From Aquibium oceanicum (lineage in GTDB: Bacteria > Pseudomonadota > Alphaproteobacteria > Rhizobiales > Rhizobiaceae), in NCBI RefSeq assembly GCF_001889605.1, contig NZ_CP018171.1, positions 1,178,001 through 1,242,000 of the forward strand: a stretch of DNA of 64,000 nucleotides, in the 5' to 3' direction. Each line of letters starts with the position of its first letter. Position 1 is the first letter of the stretch. Shown here piece after piece: positions 8,812-21,032 of this stretch. The translations under genes were made by a program, and so were the position numbers. The notes under the pieces are model-generated. The model was not told where the DNA came from. It worked only from the letters and a program-made list of their open reading frames with translations, and did not search any database.

Positions 8812-9663
8812 ATGCCCGCCGAAAGACGCTCCAGGGATGAGAGCGTCGCGGCACCGGCGGTGGTGGGGGGATCTTCCGTGCCGACCATGCGCGCCCGCGT
8901 CCACATGCATCTCGAGCCCGCCGCGTGGCCGCACAAGGGGCTGTCGCCGGTCAACAAGGTTCTGGCGGCGCTGATCCTGCTCGCGGTGTTCTTCGCGGTG
9001 GTGGAGACCGAACCGATCGTGGTGGAGCGCCGCGGCGCCGCCATCCTGACGATCGAGGCCTTCTTCACGATCGTGTTTCTCGTCGAATATGTCCTGCGGG
9101 TATGGATCGCCCCTGAAAAGCCGGCCTACGCGGGACGTTTCGGGCGGCTGCGCTACATTGTCTCCGTGCCGGCGCTGATAGACCTGGTCGCGCTGTTGCC
9201 CGGCCTCTTCGTCTTCATCGGCAGCGAGGCGTTCGTGGTGCGGCTCTTCCGGCTGCTGCGCATCCTGCGGCTGGCGCGGCTAGGCCGCTTCTCGATGGCG
9301 ATCCACGCGATCACCGATGCGATGAAATCGCGGCAATACGAATTGCTGATGAGCCTGACGATCGCCGGCATCCTGCTTTTGATTTCCTCGACCCTGCTCT
9401 ATCTGATCGAGGGGAGCGCTCAGCCGGACCGGTTCGGCAGCATCCCGCGCGCCATGTGGTGGTCGGTCGCGACGCTGACCACCGTCGGCTACGGAGATGT
9501 TTATCCAGTCACGCCCTTGGGGCGGATACTGGCGGGCCTCACCGCCATCACCGGCATCGGCCTGATCGCGATGCCCACCGGCATCCTCGCCGCGGCGTTT
9601 TCGGACGCGATCCAGACGCAGCGCAAGGAGGAACGCGACGACGTGAAGGGGGATGGCAGGTGA
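8812..9663 (+). CDS. voltage-gated-type potassium channel (6TM ion transporter family)
   Basis: A 283-residue channel subunit. After a cytoplasmic lead come about six membrane segments. The fourth (RLFRLLRILRLARLGRF) has regularly spaced arginines like a voltage sensor, and the pore loop TLTTVGYGDVYPVTPLG holds the K+ selectivity filter TVGYGD. A short acidic/basic tail follows, with no RCK/TrkA-N domain. It should tetramerise in the inner membrane. ATG 8812 is used; the next ATG (8887) would also keep all membrane segments. Confidence 0.92.
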   Translation: MPAERRSRDESVAAPAVVGGSSVPTMRARVHMHLEPAAWPHKGLSPVNKVLAALILLAVFFAVVETEPIVVERRGAAILTIEAFFTIVFLVEYVLRVWIAPEKPAYAGRFGRLRYIVSVPALIDLVALLPGLFVFIGSEAFVVRLFRLLRILRLARLGRFSMAIHAITDAMKSRQYELLMSLTIAGILLLISSTLLYLIEGSAQPDRFGSIPRAMWWSVATLTTVGYGDVYPVTPLGRILAGLTAITGIGLIAMPTGILAAAFSDAIQTQRKEERDDVKGDGR

Positions 9664-9795
9664 GATCACCACGCCGTCGTGGCATCGGTCTCGTGCCGGC
9701 AGGAGGCATGGAAGGTGTCGAATCCGGTCGGGGGTTGATCGCGACTTCGCGATCCCCAAGCATGCTACGGCTTGCAATCAACATCTAAGTGTCCG

Positions 9796-9827
9796 GTTAT
9801 TACCATTTATGCGAAAATGCTAATAAC
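9796..9827 (+). repeat. 32-nt hairpin repeat, copy 1
   Basis: An imperfect palindrome. Arms GTTATTACCATTT and AAATGCTAATAAC pair at 12 of 13 positions around the 6-nt loop ATGCGA. A second copy with the same size, loop type and many identical bases starts 58 bp further on. Differences between the copies partly keep the pairing, which points to selection on the hairpin or on a twofold-symmetric protein site. Confidence 0.75.
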
Positions 9828-9853
9828 AACCGCTTGAAAATTCTTCTATCCCG

Positions 9854-9885
9854 GTTATTACCACTTAAGCGAAAGCGGTGATAAC
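9854..9885 (+). repeat. 32-nt hairpin repeat, copy 2, ends 2 bp before a start codon
   Basis: Arms GTTATTACCACTT and AAGCGGTGATAAC pair around the loop AAGCGA, with one T-G and one A-C mismatch. It ends two bases before the ATG at 9888, so it covers the whole ribosome-binding region of the nucleotidyltransferase gene. Both copies are preceded by CCG. It is likely a control element (operator or translational hairpin) for that gene. Confidence 0.75.
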
Positions 9886-9887
9886 AC

Positions 9888-11021
9888 ATGCAGCCGATCT
9901 CCCACATCTATCAGACGGTGTATAGCGAATTGGCTGAGAGGGCGCTGGATGCCACTTTCAAATCGGATTTCGATCTTCGCGGCCGCTTCGTCATTCAGGA
10001 GGTGAAGGGTCGGAGATACTGGTACTTCGATCTGCCGGAGGATGGCACCAAGAAGAGGACTTATGTCGGCCCGGTCGACGACGAAGAGATCACGCGTCGG
10101 GTAGAAAATTTCAAGGACCTCAAGGCGGACAACCGTGAACGGCGCCGGCTTGTGAGCACATTGGTACGGGAAGCCTATCTTCCGCGCGCCGAAGCCCTCA
10201 CTGGTGATATCATTAAGGCACTCGCAGCGGCCGGCTTCTTTCGCTTGCGGGGCGTCCTGATCGGCACGGTCGCATATCAATGTTATCCGCCGCTCATCGG
10301 TGTCAGACTGCCAAATACAGCGATGGTCACCAGCGACGCAGACTTTGCCCAGTTTCACTCCATTTCCGTAGCCGTTGGAGACGCGATGCCGCCGATCTTG
10401 GAAACCCTGCGGGCGGTGGACGAGACTTTCCGGGAGATTCCCGATCGGATCGATGGCCGCAAGACGACCCGGTTCGCGAACCGCGCCGGCTACAAGGTCG
10501 AATTCCTGACGTCTAACACCGGATCGGACGACTACGGCGGCAAGCCCACCGCGATGCCCGCCCTCGGCGGTGCGTCGGCACAGCCGCTGCGTTTTCTCGA
10601 TTTCCTCATTCATCAACCGATGCGGGGAGTGCTTCTTCACGGTGCCGGCGTGCCGGTTCTGGTGCCTTCCCCCGAACGCTACGCCATTCACAAGCTGATC
10701 GTCTCCAGCCGCCGCCGCATGGATGACGACCGACCGTCAAAGAGCCGCAAGGATGTCGCCCAAGCCACGGCGATCATCGTTGCGATGATGGAGCAGCGCC
10801 GCGGAGACGATGTGGCGGATGCCTTCATGGAGGCTCGCGACCGCTGGCCTGCGTGGCGCGAGGCTCTTCTGGATGGGCTGTCTTCGATCGAAGATGGCGC
10901 ACGCGCGACCGTCACGGCCGGGCTGTCGAGAGGGATCGTCAATCTCGGTAGCGATCCGGAGGCATACGGACTAAAACGGTCCGCGAACGACGACGATAAG
11001 GAAAGCGAACTGCGCCGATGA
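9888..11021 (+). CDS. GSU2403-type nucleotidyltransferase-fold protein
   Basis: A 377-residue protein resembling the GSU2403 nucleotidyltransferase-fold family. The middle has GVLIGTVAYQCYPPLIGVRLP (the usual GT(x)A motif), then MVTSDADFAQF, a DxD-type acidic pair expected for metal/NTP binding, and YKVEFLTSN as a third acidic strand. The C-terminal half has PSPERYAIHKLIVSSRR and a helical ending. Members sit in accessory genome regions; activity and target are unproven. The gene stands alone, with no antitoxin-like partner next to it, and is preceded by two 32-nt hairpins, the second overlapping its ribosome-binding region. Flanking DNA is less GC-rich than neighbouring genes, a hint of transfer. 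Confidence 0.8.
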   Translation: MQPISHIYQTVYSELAERALDATFKSDFDLRGRFVIQEVKGRRYWYFDLPEDGTKKRTYVGPVDDEEITRRVENFKDLKADNRERRRLVSTLVREAYLPRAEALTGDIIKALAAAGFFRLRGVLIGTVAYQCYPPLIGVRLPNTAMVTSDADFAQFHSISVAVGDAMPPILETLRAVDETFREIPDRIDGRKTTRFANRAGYKVEFLTSNTGSDDYGGKPTAMPALGGASAQPLRFLDFLIHQPMRGVLLHGAGVPVLVPSPERYAIHKLIVSSRRRMDDDRPSKSRKDVAQATAIIVAMMEQRRGDDVADAFMEARDRWPAWREALLDGLSSIEDGARATVTAGLSRGIVNLGSDPEAYGLKRSANDDDKESELRR

Positions 11022-11197
11022 TTACATTGAGCGTCGAATTCCCATAGGCCTAGGTCCCGTACAGAGCCCGCCTCCGCGAACCATTGCCCCGGAGCATCTG
11101 GACCGCATGATCCGGAACGTTATCCTTCAGAGATGGCGGGTCAATTCAATCCCGGGCGAAGAAGCAAGACTTCGCGGCATCGCGCATCCCTGCCCGA

Positions 11198-13771
<2,574 letters not shown>

Positions 13772-13887
13772 TCACCGGCTTTGTGGCGCTTTCGCGGGGA
13801 TGGACGCCGCCGCCGCCCGTTCGCGGTCGTCACGGCTTTGTGGGAGGGCCTGCTACCCCTATATTCGGCGCCGAGGAGATCCGCCAG

Positions 13888-15264
13888 ATGGACGCCACGC
13901 CGGCCCCTTTCGTTCCGCCCGCGCCGAAGCCGCGCACCACGCCGCCATCGCTGCTGCAGATGCTGCGGATCGTCTATCGGAACCCGCTCGAACTGTGGGG
14001 CGAGCCGTCCTATAACGAAAAATGGGTCTCGATCTCGACCGGAGTGGGCGGGCCGCTGGTGATCGCCAACGACCCGGGCCTGATCCGGCACGTGCTGGTC
14101 GACAATGCGAAGAACTACAAGATGGCGCGGGTGCGCCAGAAGATCCTGCGTCCTATCCTGCGGGACGGACTGCTAACGGCAGAAGGTGAGGTGTGGAAGC
14201 GCTCGCGCAAGGCGATGGCGCCGGTCTTCACGCCGCGCCACATCAACGGCTTCGCCGCACCGATGCTACGCCGCTCCGAGGCTTTCGCCGAGCGCTACGA
14301 AGGCGAGACCGGCACGGTGGACATCGCCCGCGACATGACGCTGCTGACCTACGACATCCTGGCAGAGACGCTGTTTTCGGGCGAGATCGCAGGGGAGCCG
14401 GGCAGCTTCGCCAAGCAGGTCGACCGCCTGTTCGAGACGATGGGCCGCGTCGATCCGCTCGACCTGCTTGGTGCGCCGGACTGGCTGCCGCGCTTCACGC
14501 GCATCCGCGGCGCCCGCGCCATGGCCTTCTTCCGCCGGCTCGTGGCCGACACGGCCAGGATGCGCAAGGAGAAGCTGGAGTGCGATCCCGAGGGTGCGCC
14601 GAACGATTTCCTGACGCTGCTGCTCAAGGCGGAAGGACCGCAGGGCCTGTCGCGCGACGAGATCGCCGATAACATCATCACCTTCATCGGCGCCGGCCAC
14701 GAGACCACGGCGCGCGCTCTCGGCTGGACGCTCTACTGCCTGGCGGAAGCGCCCTGGGAACGCGAACGGGTCGAGGCCGAAATCGATGCCGTGCTGGCGC
14801 GCGAGGCGGACCCGGCGAAGTGGCTCGACGCTATGCCGGTGACCCGCGCCGCCTTCGAGGAGGCGATGCGGCTCTATCCGCCGGCGGCCTCGATCAGCCG
14901 CGAGGCGCTGGCCGACGAGTTCTACGAGGACCTGCACATCCGCAAGGGCGCTCAGGTCCAGGTGATGCCATGGACCGTGCACCGGCACCGCAAGCTGTGG
15001 GACAACCCCGAAGCCTTCATGCCGGAGCGCTTCCTGCCGCATAACCGCAACCGGATCGACCGCTTCCAGTACCTGCCCTTCGGAGCGGGGCCGAGGATCT
15101 GCATCGGCGCCAGCTTCGCCATGCAGGAGGCGATGATCGCGCTCGGCGTCCTCCTGTCGCGCTTCCGTTTCGACACGGTGGCCGAGACGAAACCCTGGCC
15201 GGTGCAGAAGCTGACGACCCAGCCTGAGGGCGGTTTGCCGATGCGGGTGACACGGCGAAGGTAG
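13888..15264 (+). CDS. cytochrome P450
   Basis: A soluble bacterial P450 of 458 residues. The I-helix is [13 protein letters not shown], the K-helix ExxR is EEAMRLYP, and the heme loop [10 protein letters not shown] supplies the thiolate cysteine. It inserts one oxygen atom into an unknown substrate; the FxxGxRxCxG form is the usual stand-alone class I type that needs ferredoxin and reductase. None is encoded nearby. ATG 13888 was chosen because GAGGAG (13873-13878) stands nine bases before it; the frame is open 35 codons further up but without a protein-like sequence. Confidence 0.95.
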   Translation: MDATPAPFVPPAPKPRTTPPSLLQMLRIVYRNPLELWGEPSYNEKWVSISTGVGGPLVIANDPGLIRHVLVDNAKNYKMARVRQKILRPILRDGLLTAEGEVWKRSRKAMAPVFTPRHINGFAAPMLRRSEAFAERYEGETGTVDIARDMTLLTYDILAETLFSGEIAGEPGSFAKQVDRLFETMGRVDPLDLLGAPDWLPRFTRIRGARAMAFFRRLVADTARMRKEKLECDPEGAPNDFLTLLLKAEGPQGLSRDEIADNIITFIGAGHETTARALGWTLYCLAEAPWERERVEAEIDAVLAREADPAKWLDAMPVTRAAFEEAMRLYPPAASISREALADEFYEDLHIRKGAQVQVMPWTVHRHRKLWDNPEAFMPERFLPHNRNRIDRFQYLPFGAGPRICIGASFAMQEAMIALGVLLSRFRFDTVAETKPWPVQKLTTQPEGGLPMRVTRRR

Positions 15265-15270
15265 TTGTGC

Positions 15271-16878
15271 TCATCCCGCGGCGCGGATCAGGTCGGCCGC
15301 CTTCTCGGCGATCATGATGGTCGGCGCGTTGGTGTTGCCGCCGATGAGGGTCGGCATGATCGAGGCGTCCACGACGCGCAGACCTTCCAGCCCGCGCACG
15401 CGCAGCAGTGGATCGACGACCGCTTCATCGTCGACGCCCATGCGACAGGTGCCGACGGGGTGGTAGATCGTGTCGGCGCGGGCGCGGATGTGGCGCATCA
15501 GGTCGGCGTCGGTCTCCACGCCTTCGGTGTGGATCTCCTTGTGCCGGTATGGCGCGAAGGCCGGGGCGGCGAGGATGTCGCGCATCAGCCGGGCGCCTCG
15601 AAGCAGCAGGTCCGAGTCGCGCTCATCGGCGAGATAGGCAGGGTCGATGCGCGGCGGCGCTTGGGGATCGGCGCTCGACAGCCCGACGGTCCCGCGCGAA
15701 TGCGGCCTCAGCACGCAGACGTGGCAGGAATAGCCGAAGCCGAGGTGGATCCTGCGGGTGTGGTCGTCGACGATGCCGATGCAAAAGTGCATCTGCAGGT
15801 CGGGTCGCTCCGCTTCCGGCGAGGATTTGACGAAGGCGCCGGCTTCCGCGATCGGCGAGGCCAGCATGCCCGTGCCGTCGCGGCGCCATTGCAGGGCATG
15901 GCGCACCATGGCCCAAGCGCCGCGCGGACCAATGCCGAAACAGTCGGTGTGCTTCGTCTTCCACGACAGGATGAAATCGAGATGGTCCTGGAGGTTTCGG
16001 CCCACGCCGGGAAGCGCATGACGCACGTCGATGCCTTGGGCGCGTAGTTCCTCCGGATCTCCTATCCCCGACAGCATGAGAAGTTGCGGCGAGCCGAAGG
16101 CGCCGGCCGAGAGAATCACCTCGCGCCTTGCCTCGGCAAGTTGCTCCGTGCTGCCGCGGCGATAATTTACGCCGGTGGCGCGTCTACCTTCGAACGTGAT
16201 GCGCGTCGCATGCGCGCCGGTCACCACCGTGAGGTTCTTGCGTTGCATGGCCGGTTGCAGGTAGGCCGCCGCCGCCGAGCAGCGTTCGCCGTTGCGGATG
16301 CCGTCGTGGAACTGCGTGACCTGGTAGAGGCCGGCGCCTTCCTGATCGGGTCCATTGAAGTCGTCGTTTCGACGGATCTGGTGCTGCGCGCAGGCTTCGA
16401 TGAAGGCGTGCGCGAGCGGCCGCGGGCTCGCCTGGTCGCGGACCTGGAGCGGACCGTCGGCCCCGTGCAGTGGGTCTCCGCCGCGTTGATTGCCTTCCGC
16501 CTTGCGGAAATAGGGAAGCACGTCTTTCCACGACCAGCCAGCGCAGCCGCCCTGGGCCCAGTCGTCATAGTCGGACGGATGGCCCCGGACGTAGAGCATG
16601 GCGTTGATCGCGCTCGAGCCGCCGAGCGCACGTCCGCGCGGCTGGTAGCCGCGGCGGCCATCGAGGCCCGGCTGCGGCTCGGTCTGGAAGGCCCAGTTGT
16701 TGATTTTCGGCCGCCCGGGGAGCATCGCGGCTATGCCGACCGGAACGCGGATCAGGAGATCGCGGCCCTCGCCGCCTGCTTCCAGCAGGCAGACGCTGAT
16801 CGACGGATCCTCCGACAGCCGGGCCGCCAAGGTAGCGCCGGCGGAGCCGCCGCCGGCGATCACATAGTCGAATGACAT
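15271..16878 (-). CDS. GMC family FAD-dependent oxidoreductase (choline/alcohol dehydrogenase-like)
   Basis: A 535-residue flavoprotein. The N-terminal FAD-binding motif is [20 protein letters not shown] followed by [10 protein letters not shown] signature 1 lies at [18 protein letters not shown] and signature 2 at [15 protein letters not shown]. The C-terminal catalytic histidine lies in [10 protein letters not shown] and the Asn in GGNTNAPT. It oxidises an alcohol to an aldehyde; choline dehydrogenase (BetA) and AlkJ-like enzymes are the nearest types, but no bet genes are adjacent. It converges on the P450 gene (6-bp gap) and lies downstream of the cyclase gene on the same strand. Confidence 0.93.
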   Translation of the reverse strand: MSFDYVIAGGGSAGATLAARLSEDPSISVCLLEAGGEGRDLLIRVPVGIAAMLPGRPKINNWAFQTEPQPGLDGRRGYQPRGRALGGSSAINAMLYVRGHPSDYDDWAQGGCAGWSWKDVLPYFRKAEGNQRGGDPLHGADGPLQVRDQASPRPLAHAFIEACAQHQIRRNDDFNGPDQEGAGLYQVTQFHDGIRNGERCSAAAAYLQPAMQRKNLTVVTGAHATRITFEGRRATGVNYRRGSTEQLAEARREVILSAGAFGSPQLLMLSGIGDPEELRAQGIDVRHALPGVGRNLQDHLDFILSWKTKHTDCFGIGPRGAWAMVRHALQWRRDGTGMLASPIAEAGAFVKSSPEAERPDLQMHFCIGIVDDHTRRIHLGFGYSCHVCVLRPHSRGTVGLSSADPQAPPRIDPAYLADERDSDLLLRGARLMRDILAAPAFAPYRHKEIHTEGVETDADLMRHIRARADTIYHPVGTCRMGVDDEAVVDPLLRVRGLEGLRVVDASIMPTLIGGNTNAPTIMIAEKAADLIRAAG

Positions 16879-16956
16879 GGTCCCCTCCCGGACGCAGCCT
16901 CGTGCGACCGGGAGATGGAAGCTTCAAATCCGGGGCTTGTCCAGAGCCTTGAACCC

Positions 16957-17787
16957 TCAGACCATCGCGAAAATGCGTGCGGGGCCGCCTGTTCCGCCGC
17001 GGATCTTCGGTGCGCCGACGACGATGGTCGCGCCCGAGGCCGGGAGCCGGTCGAGATTGGCGATGGCCTCGATGCCGTACCGCCCGCTCGGCAGCCAGGT
17101 GTTGTGCACGATGAAGTCGGGCGACATTCCGAAGTCGAGCGAGAGTGTGTCGACGGCGATCGCCTTGACGGACGGCCCTTCCATCAGCGCCTGCGCGGCC
17201 TCGACGTGGAAGCCGGGGAAATGCATGGTCTTGCCGTCGTCGCCGACGTTGCGGAACTTGTCGGTGGCGACGTGATCGCCCCAGCCCGACAGCATGGCGA
17301 CGACCGCGCCTTCAGGGATGTCGCCGTTCGCGTCCGTCCAGGCCTTCAGGTCGTCCGGCGTCACCTGTGCGTCGGCGTTCTCGGAGGCTTTGGGCCGGAT
17401 GTCGACGACGACCAGCGGCGCGACGAGGTCCTCGACCGGCAGTTCGGCCACCGACTTGCCGTCGGCCGTGAAGTGGAGCGGCGCGTCGATGTGGGTGCCC
17501 GTATGCTCGTTCAGTCTGAGCTCGAAGAGGTTGAACGTGTGTTCGGCATGGTTGAACTTCTGGTCGTAGAAGAGCTGCTGCGCGCCGAAGTAGGTCGGGA
17601 AGGTGTCGTAGAGTTCGTGGGTCAGGTCCTCGGCCTTCGTCGGCATCGACTGCTGGGCAAAGAGCGGTTGCGGCGCGGCGGCGGCCCCGAGTGCCGCGGC
17701 TCCCGCGGCGGCAACTGTTCCCCTGAAGAAGGCCCGTCGCGACAGCATGTCCTTCTTGACGCCTTCGATCACGCAATGATGGCACAT
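16957..17787 (-). CDS. Tat-exported cyclase family protein (kynurenine-formamidase-like)
   Basis: A 276-residue cyclase-superfamily metal hydrolase. An N-terminal twin-arginine signal (LSRRAFFRGTVAAAGAAAL, cleaved near QPLFA) predicts export to the periplasm in folded form. The metal site is the family motif HTGTHIDAPLHF, and GAVVAMLSGWG and VKAIAVDTLSLDFG are also typical. The family hydrolyses N-formylkynurenine, isatin or similar amides/cyclic substrates; the substrate here is unknown. The GMC oxidoreductase gene follows after 78 bp, so the two may be co-transcribed. Confidence 0.88.
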   Translation of the reverse strand: MCHHCVIEGVKKDMLSRRAFFRGTVAAAGAAALGAAAAPQPLFAQQSMPTKAEDLTHELYDTFPTYFGAQQLFYDQKFNHAEHTFNLFELRLNEHTGTHIDAPLHFTADGKSVAELPVEDLVAPLVVVDIRPKASENADAQVTPDDLKAWTDANGDIPEGAVVAMLSGWGDHVATDKFRNVGDDGKTMHFPGFHVEAAQALMEGPSVKAIAVDTLSLDFGMSPDFIVHNTWLPSGRYGIEAIANLDRLPASGATIVVGAPKIRGGTGGPARIFAMV

Positions 17788-17861
17788 TTCGATGACTCCG
17801 CTGGTAATTGCCTCGCCGCATCAGGCGACAGAATGAGCCGGCAAAGGCCAGGTGGCAAGCC

Positions 17862-18239
17862 TCACCAGCGGCCCTGGAAGGCATTCTCGACATGTACGGG
17901 CCAGCGCCAGGGAAGCACGGCGACCATATCGAAGCGGACGGAGAGGCGGACGTAGTCGGGCTGACGGGCGAGCCACAGATCGGCCGCCGCCTCGATCCGG
18001 CGCTCGGACTGGCCGCCGATGGCTTCCATCGCTTCCGCCAGCGTGCGCCGCGCCTTCACTTCGACGATGGCGACGAGGTCGCCCTTGCGGGCGATGAGGT
18101 CGATCTCGCCGAGCTTTGTGCGATGGCGGCGTGCGACGATGCGGTAGCCTTTCACCATCAGGGCGACGGCCGCGGCGCGCTCGCTCCAGTGGCCTTTCCG
18201 GTAGGCGCGGAAGCGCCTGGCGCGCGCGTCAGCCGTCAC
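17862..18239 (-). CDS. yraN: YraN family (UPF0102) nuclease-fold protein
   Basis: A 125-residue UPF0102/YraN protein with the restriction-endonuclease-like core: [23 protein letters not shown], then VAIVEVKAR (the D-xn-ExK pattern). The physiological role in bacteria is unclear; some relatives bind or cut branched DNA. Its start overlaps the end of rsmI by 11 bp. The rsmI-yraN order is widely conserved in Proteobacteria, which supports both calls. Confidence 0.92.
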   Translation of the reverse strand: MTADARARRFRAYRKGHWSERAAAVALMVKGYRIVARRHRTKLGEIDLIARKGDLVAIVEVKARRTLAEAMEAIGGQSERRIEAAADLWLARQPDYVRLSVRFDMVAVLPWRWPVHVENAFQGRW

Positions 18240-19149
18240 CGCCGCGTTCCTTGAGTTCGAGGAGGCGGCGGTAGAGGTCCTGCTTGGGCGAGCCGGTCAT
18301 CCGCGCCGCCTCGCCGGCGGCCTTGGAGGCGGGGAGTTCGGCGGCGAGCGAGAGGAGCAGGCGGTCGAGGTCCTCCGGGCTGGCCGCTTCCTCCTCGCCG
18401 GGCGGTGCGACGCAGACGACGACCTCGCCCTTCGGCGAACCCGCTTCGGCATAATGCTCCGCGAGTTCGGCGAGGCTGCCGCGCCGGAATTCCTCGAAGG
18501 TCTTCGTCAGTTCTCGCGCGATGGCCGCCTGGCGGTCCGCGCCGAGTGCGTCGCGCATGGCGGCCAGGCTTTCGGGCAGGCGATGCGGGGATTCGTAGAA
18601 GACGAGCGTGGCCGGCATCGCCTTCAGCGCCTCCAGCCGGGTGCGGCGCTGCCCGTCCTTCACCGGCAGGAAACCGGCGAACAGGAAAGCGTCGGACGGT
18701 AAGGTGCTGGCGGTCAGCGCGGCGAGCACGGCCGAGGCACCGGGAATGGGCACGACGCGGATGCCGGCTGCCACCGCCTCGCCGACCAGCCGGTAGCCCG
18801 GATCGGAAACGAGCGGCGTGCCGGCGTCGGAGACCAGCGCGACCGCTTTGCCCTCCGCGAGATCGGCGAGCAGGCGCGGCCCCGCGCTCGCCGCATTGTG
18901 CTCGTGGTAGGGGGCGAGCTTGCGGCGGATGCCGTAGCGATCGAGCAGCACGCGGGTGACGCGCGTGTCCTCGCAGGCGATCACGTCGGCCGCGGCAAGC
19001 GTCTCCAGCGCGCGCACGGTGATGTCGGAGAGGTTCCCGATCGGGGTGGAGACGATATAGAGCGCCGGCTCCAGCGGCCGGGCCGGAATTTCATGTCCGT
19101 CGATCAGGAAACTGCGCCTGGCGGCGGGTTCGGTGCGCAATTCTGCCAT
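18229..19149 (-). CDS. rsmI: 16S rRNA (cytidine-2'-O)-methyltransferase RsmI
   Basis: A 306-residue tetrapyrrole-methylase-fold protein. It has the signature [15 protein letters not shown], then [34 protein letters not shown] and [12 protein letters not shown]. The C-terminal RsmI HTH region ([17 protein letters not shown]) is present. It 2'-O-methylates C1402 of 16S rRNA. ATG 19149 was chosen because it begins the known N-terminal extension; the frame stays open further up through unrelated sequence. yraN follows with an 11-bp overlap. Confidence 0.96.
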   Translation of the reverse strand: MAELRTEPAARRSFLIDGHEIPARPLEPALYIVSTPIGNLSDITVRALETLAAADVIACEDTRVTRVLLDRYGIRRKLAPYHEHNAASAGPRLLADLAEGKAVALVSDAGTPLVSDPGYRLVGEAVAAGIRVVPIPGASAVLAALTASTLPSDAFLFAGFLPVKDGQRRTRLEALKAMPATLVFYESPHRLPESLAAMRDALGADRQAAIARELTKTFEEFRRGSLAELAEHYAEAGSPKGEVVVCVAPPGEEEAASPEDLDRLLLSLAAELPASKAAGEAARMTGSPKQDLYRRLLELKERGGDG

Positions 19150-19210
19150 GCAGCCACACCTACAGCCGATGTCCGATCGCGCAAAGCGGCAATCGCCCCA
19201 GGCCGGCGCC

Positions 19211-20728
19211 TCAGGTGCCGCAGAATGTACGCAGTACGAGCTCGTGCGCTTCCGGCGGCGCGGCGTAGCGGGCCTTGTCCGGCTGCTCATCGAACGGCTT
19301 CGCGAGCACCGCCACCAGTTCCTCGAAGGGGGCGAAGTCGCCGTGGTCCTCGGCCGCGCGGATCGCCTCCTCGATGCGGTGGTTGCGCGGGATATACTTG
19401 GGGTTCGCCGCGCGCATCCGCTCCAGCCGCCCGGCATCGTGCTGCGGCTCGCGCGCGATGCGCGCATGCCAGCGCTCAGCCCACTGGTCGAACGCTGCCG
19501 GGTCGGAAAACAGCATCCGCGCGCCGTCGCCTTCGCCGTCCAGTTCGCCGCCGAGGCCGCGGAAGGTGAGGGTGAAGTCGGTCTTCTGGCTGGCCATCAG
19601 GGCGAAGAGGTCGCTGATCAGCTGGGTGTCCTCGTCCGCCTCAGTCGCCAGACCGAGCTTGTCGCGCAGGCCGCCGTGGAAGACCGGCTCGTAGTGCTCT
19701 TTGAATGTCTTCAGCGCACCTTCCGCTATCTTCAGAGCCTCGTCCGGGTCTTCGTGAAGCAGCGGCAGCAGGGTCTCGGCAAAGCGCGCCAGGTTCCAGA
19801 CCGCGATGTTGGGCTGGTTGGCGAAGGCGTAGCGGCCCTGCTGGTCGATGGAGCTGAAGACCTTGTTCGGATCGAAATCGTCCATGAAGGCGCAGGGGCC
19901 GTAGTCGATGGTCTCGCCTGAAATCGTCATGTTGTCGGTGTTCATGACGCCGTGGATGAATCCGACGAGCATCCATCTCGCAACGAGCCGCGCCTGCGCG
20001 GCGATGACGGATTCGAGCAGGCGCAGATAGGGCTGGTCGCCCGCGGCGGCGTCCGGATAGTGACGCGCGATGGCGTAGTCGGCCAGTGTACGGATGCCGT
20101 CGGTGTCGCCGCGCGCGGCGAAGTACTGGAAGGTGCCGATGCGGATGTGGCTCGCCGCGACGCGCGTCAGCACGGCGCCGGGCAGGCGGTGCTCGCGGTA
20201 GACCGGCTCGCCGGTCGCGACCGCGGCCAGGCTGCGCGTGGTGGGCATGCCGAGCGCATGCATGGCTTCGCTGACGATGTATTCGCGCAGCACCGGGCCG
20301 ATGGCGGCGCGTCCGTCGCCGCCGCGCGAAAACCGCGTCGGTCCGGAGCCCTTGAGCTGCAGGTCGCGGCGCACGCCGTCCGCATCGATCGCTTCGCCGA
20401 GAAGCAGCGCGCGGCCGTCGCCGAGCTGCGGCACGAAATTGCCGAACTGGTGGCCGGCATAGGCTTGCGCGACCGCCTGCATGTCGTCGGGGATGCGGCT
20501 TCCCGACAGGACGTCGAGTCCTTCGGGGCTCCGGAGGCGGTCTGCGTCTAGCCCGAGCTTTTCGGCCAGGGACAGGTTCAGCTTGATGAGCCGCGGAGCG
20601 GCGACCGGGGTCGGCGTCGTGCGCTCGAAAAAGCGCTCGGGCAGGCCGGCATAGGTGAACTCCAGCGTTGGCATCGGATTGTCGCTGGAATTCGGCGCGG
20701 CCAGCACCGAGGAAACCTGGCTGGGCAT
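19211..20728 (-). CDS. selO: SelO/YdiU family protein AMPylator
   Basis: A 505-residue SelO pseudokinase-fold protein. It contains [90 protein letters not shown] (quoted in short pieces by family convention; the catalytic loop is MNTDN, metal site DYGPC) and [10 protein letters not shown]. SelO transfers AMP from ATP to Ser/Thr/Tyr of redox-related proteins. The C-terminus RTFCGT carries a cysteine where eukaryotic SelO has selenocysteine. ATG 20728 was chosen as the first start close to the conserved domain. It is divergent from sqdB. Confidence 0.93.
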   Translation of the reverse strand: MPSQVSSVLAAPNSSDNPMPTLEFTYAGLPERFFERTTPTPVAAPRLIKLNLSLAEKLGLDADRLRSPEGLDVLSGSRIPDDMQAVAQAYAGHQFGNFVPQLGDGRALLLGEAIDADGVRRDLQLKGSGPTRFSRGGDGRAAIGPVLREYIVSEAMHALGMPTTRSLAAVATGEPVYREHRLPGAVLTRVAASHIRIGTFQYFAARGDTDGIRTLADYAIARHYPDAAAGDQPYLRLLESVIAAQARLVARWMLVGFIHGVMNTDNMTISGETIDYGPCAFMDDFDPNKVFSSIDQQGRYAFANQPNIAVWNLARFAETLLPLLHEDPDEALKIAEGALKTFKEHYEPVFHGGLRDKLGLATEADEDTQLISDLFALMASQKTDFTLTFRGLGGELDGEGDGARMLFSDPAAFDQWAERWHARIAREPQHDAGRLERMRAANPKYIPRNHRIEEAIRAAEDHGDFAPFEELVAVLAKPFDEQPDKARYAAPPEAHELVLRTFCGT

Positions 20729-20919
20729 GGCGGAACTCCTCTTGCCCTCATGTCGAGAGCGTGACGTGTATGTCATCCTATGTGTTGCAGCAGGCGGGCG
20801 AGTGCAAGGTTTACCTGCTTCCGCGAAACGGAAAGCCGCGGCGAGACGGGACGACGTCGAGGTTGACGCCGCGTGACGGCTGTTGCGATGGTCCGCTATG
20901 AGCCGGCGAAGCGATGTGA

Positions 20920-20962
20920 CCATTCCGTCGCATTTCTCCGATAGTAAGGAGCGACGGAACGG
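20920..20962. promoter_or_regulatory. inverted repeat in the selO/sqdB divergent region
   Basis: The 304-bp region between selO and sqdB has no gene. It contains a hairpin with outer arms TTCCGTCG/CGACGGAA (perfect) and inner arms CTCC/GGAG around GATAGTAA, extended by CC/GG outside one mismatch. It ends 70 bp before the sqdB start. A second, looser repeat TGAC-GTGTAT-GTCA lies near 20760. Roles are unknown: an operator, a leader hairpin or a terminator are possible. Confidence 0.45.
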
Positions 20963-21032
20963 GCGGATCGTCGATTCGCTCGGATCGGACGAGGCGGACG
21001 GGCGAGTAACCTTCGGCGAAAGGAGCCAGCGC

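Noticed and set aside
8663-8854. Longer version of the small minus-strand frame
   Set aside because: It would overlap the start of the K+ channel gene, and the added part has no protein-like pattern.
11101-11130. TGATCC near the end of gyrB as another RpoE promoter
   Set aside because: No TAA/TAG box at 18-bp spacing and no gene in the right place behind it.
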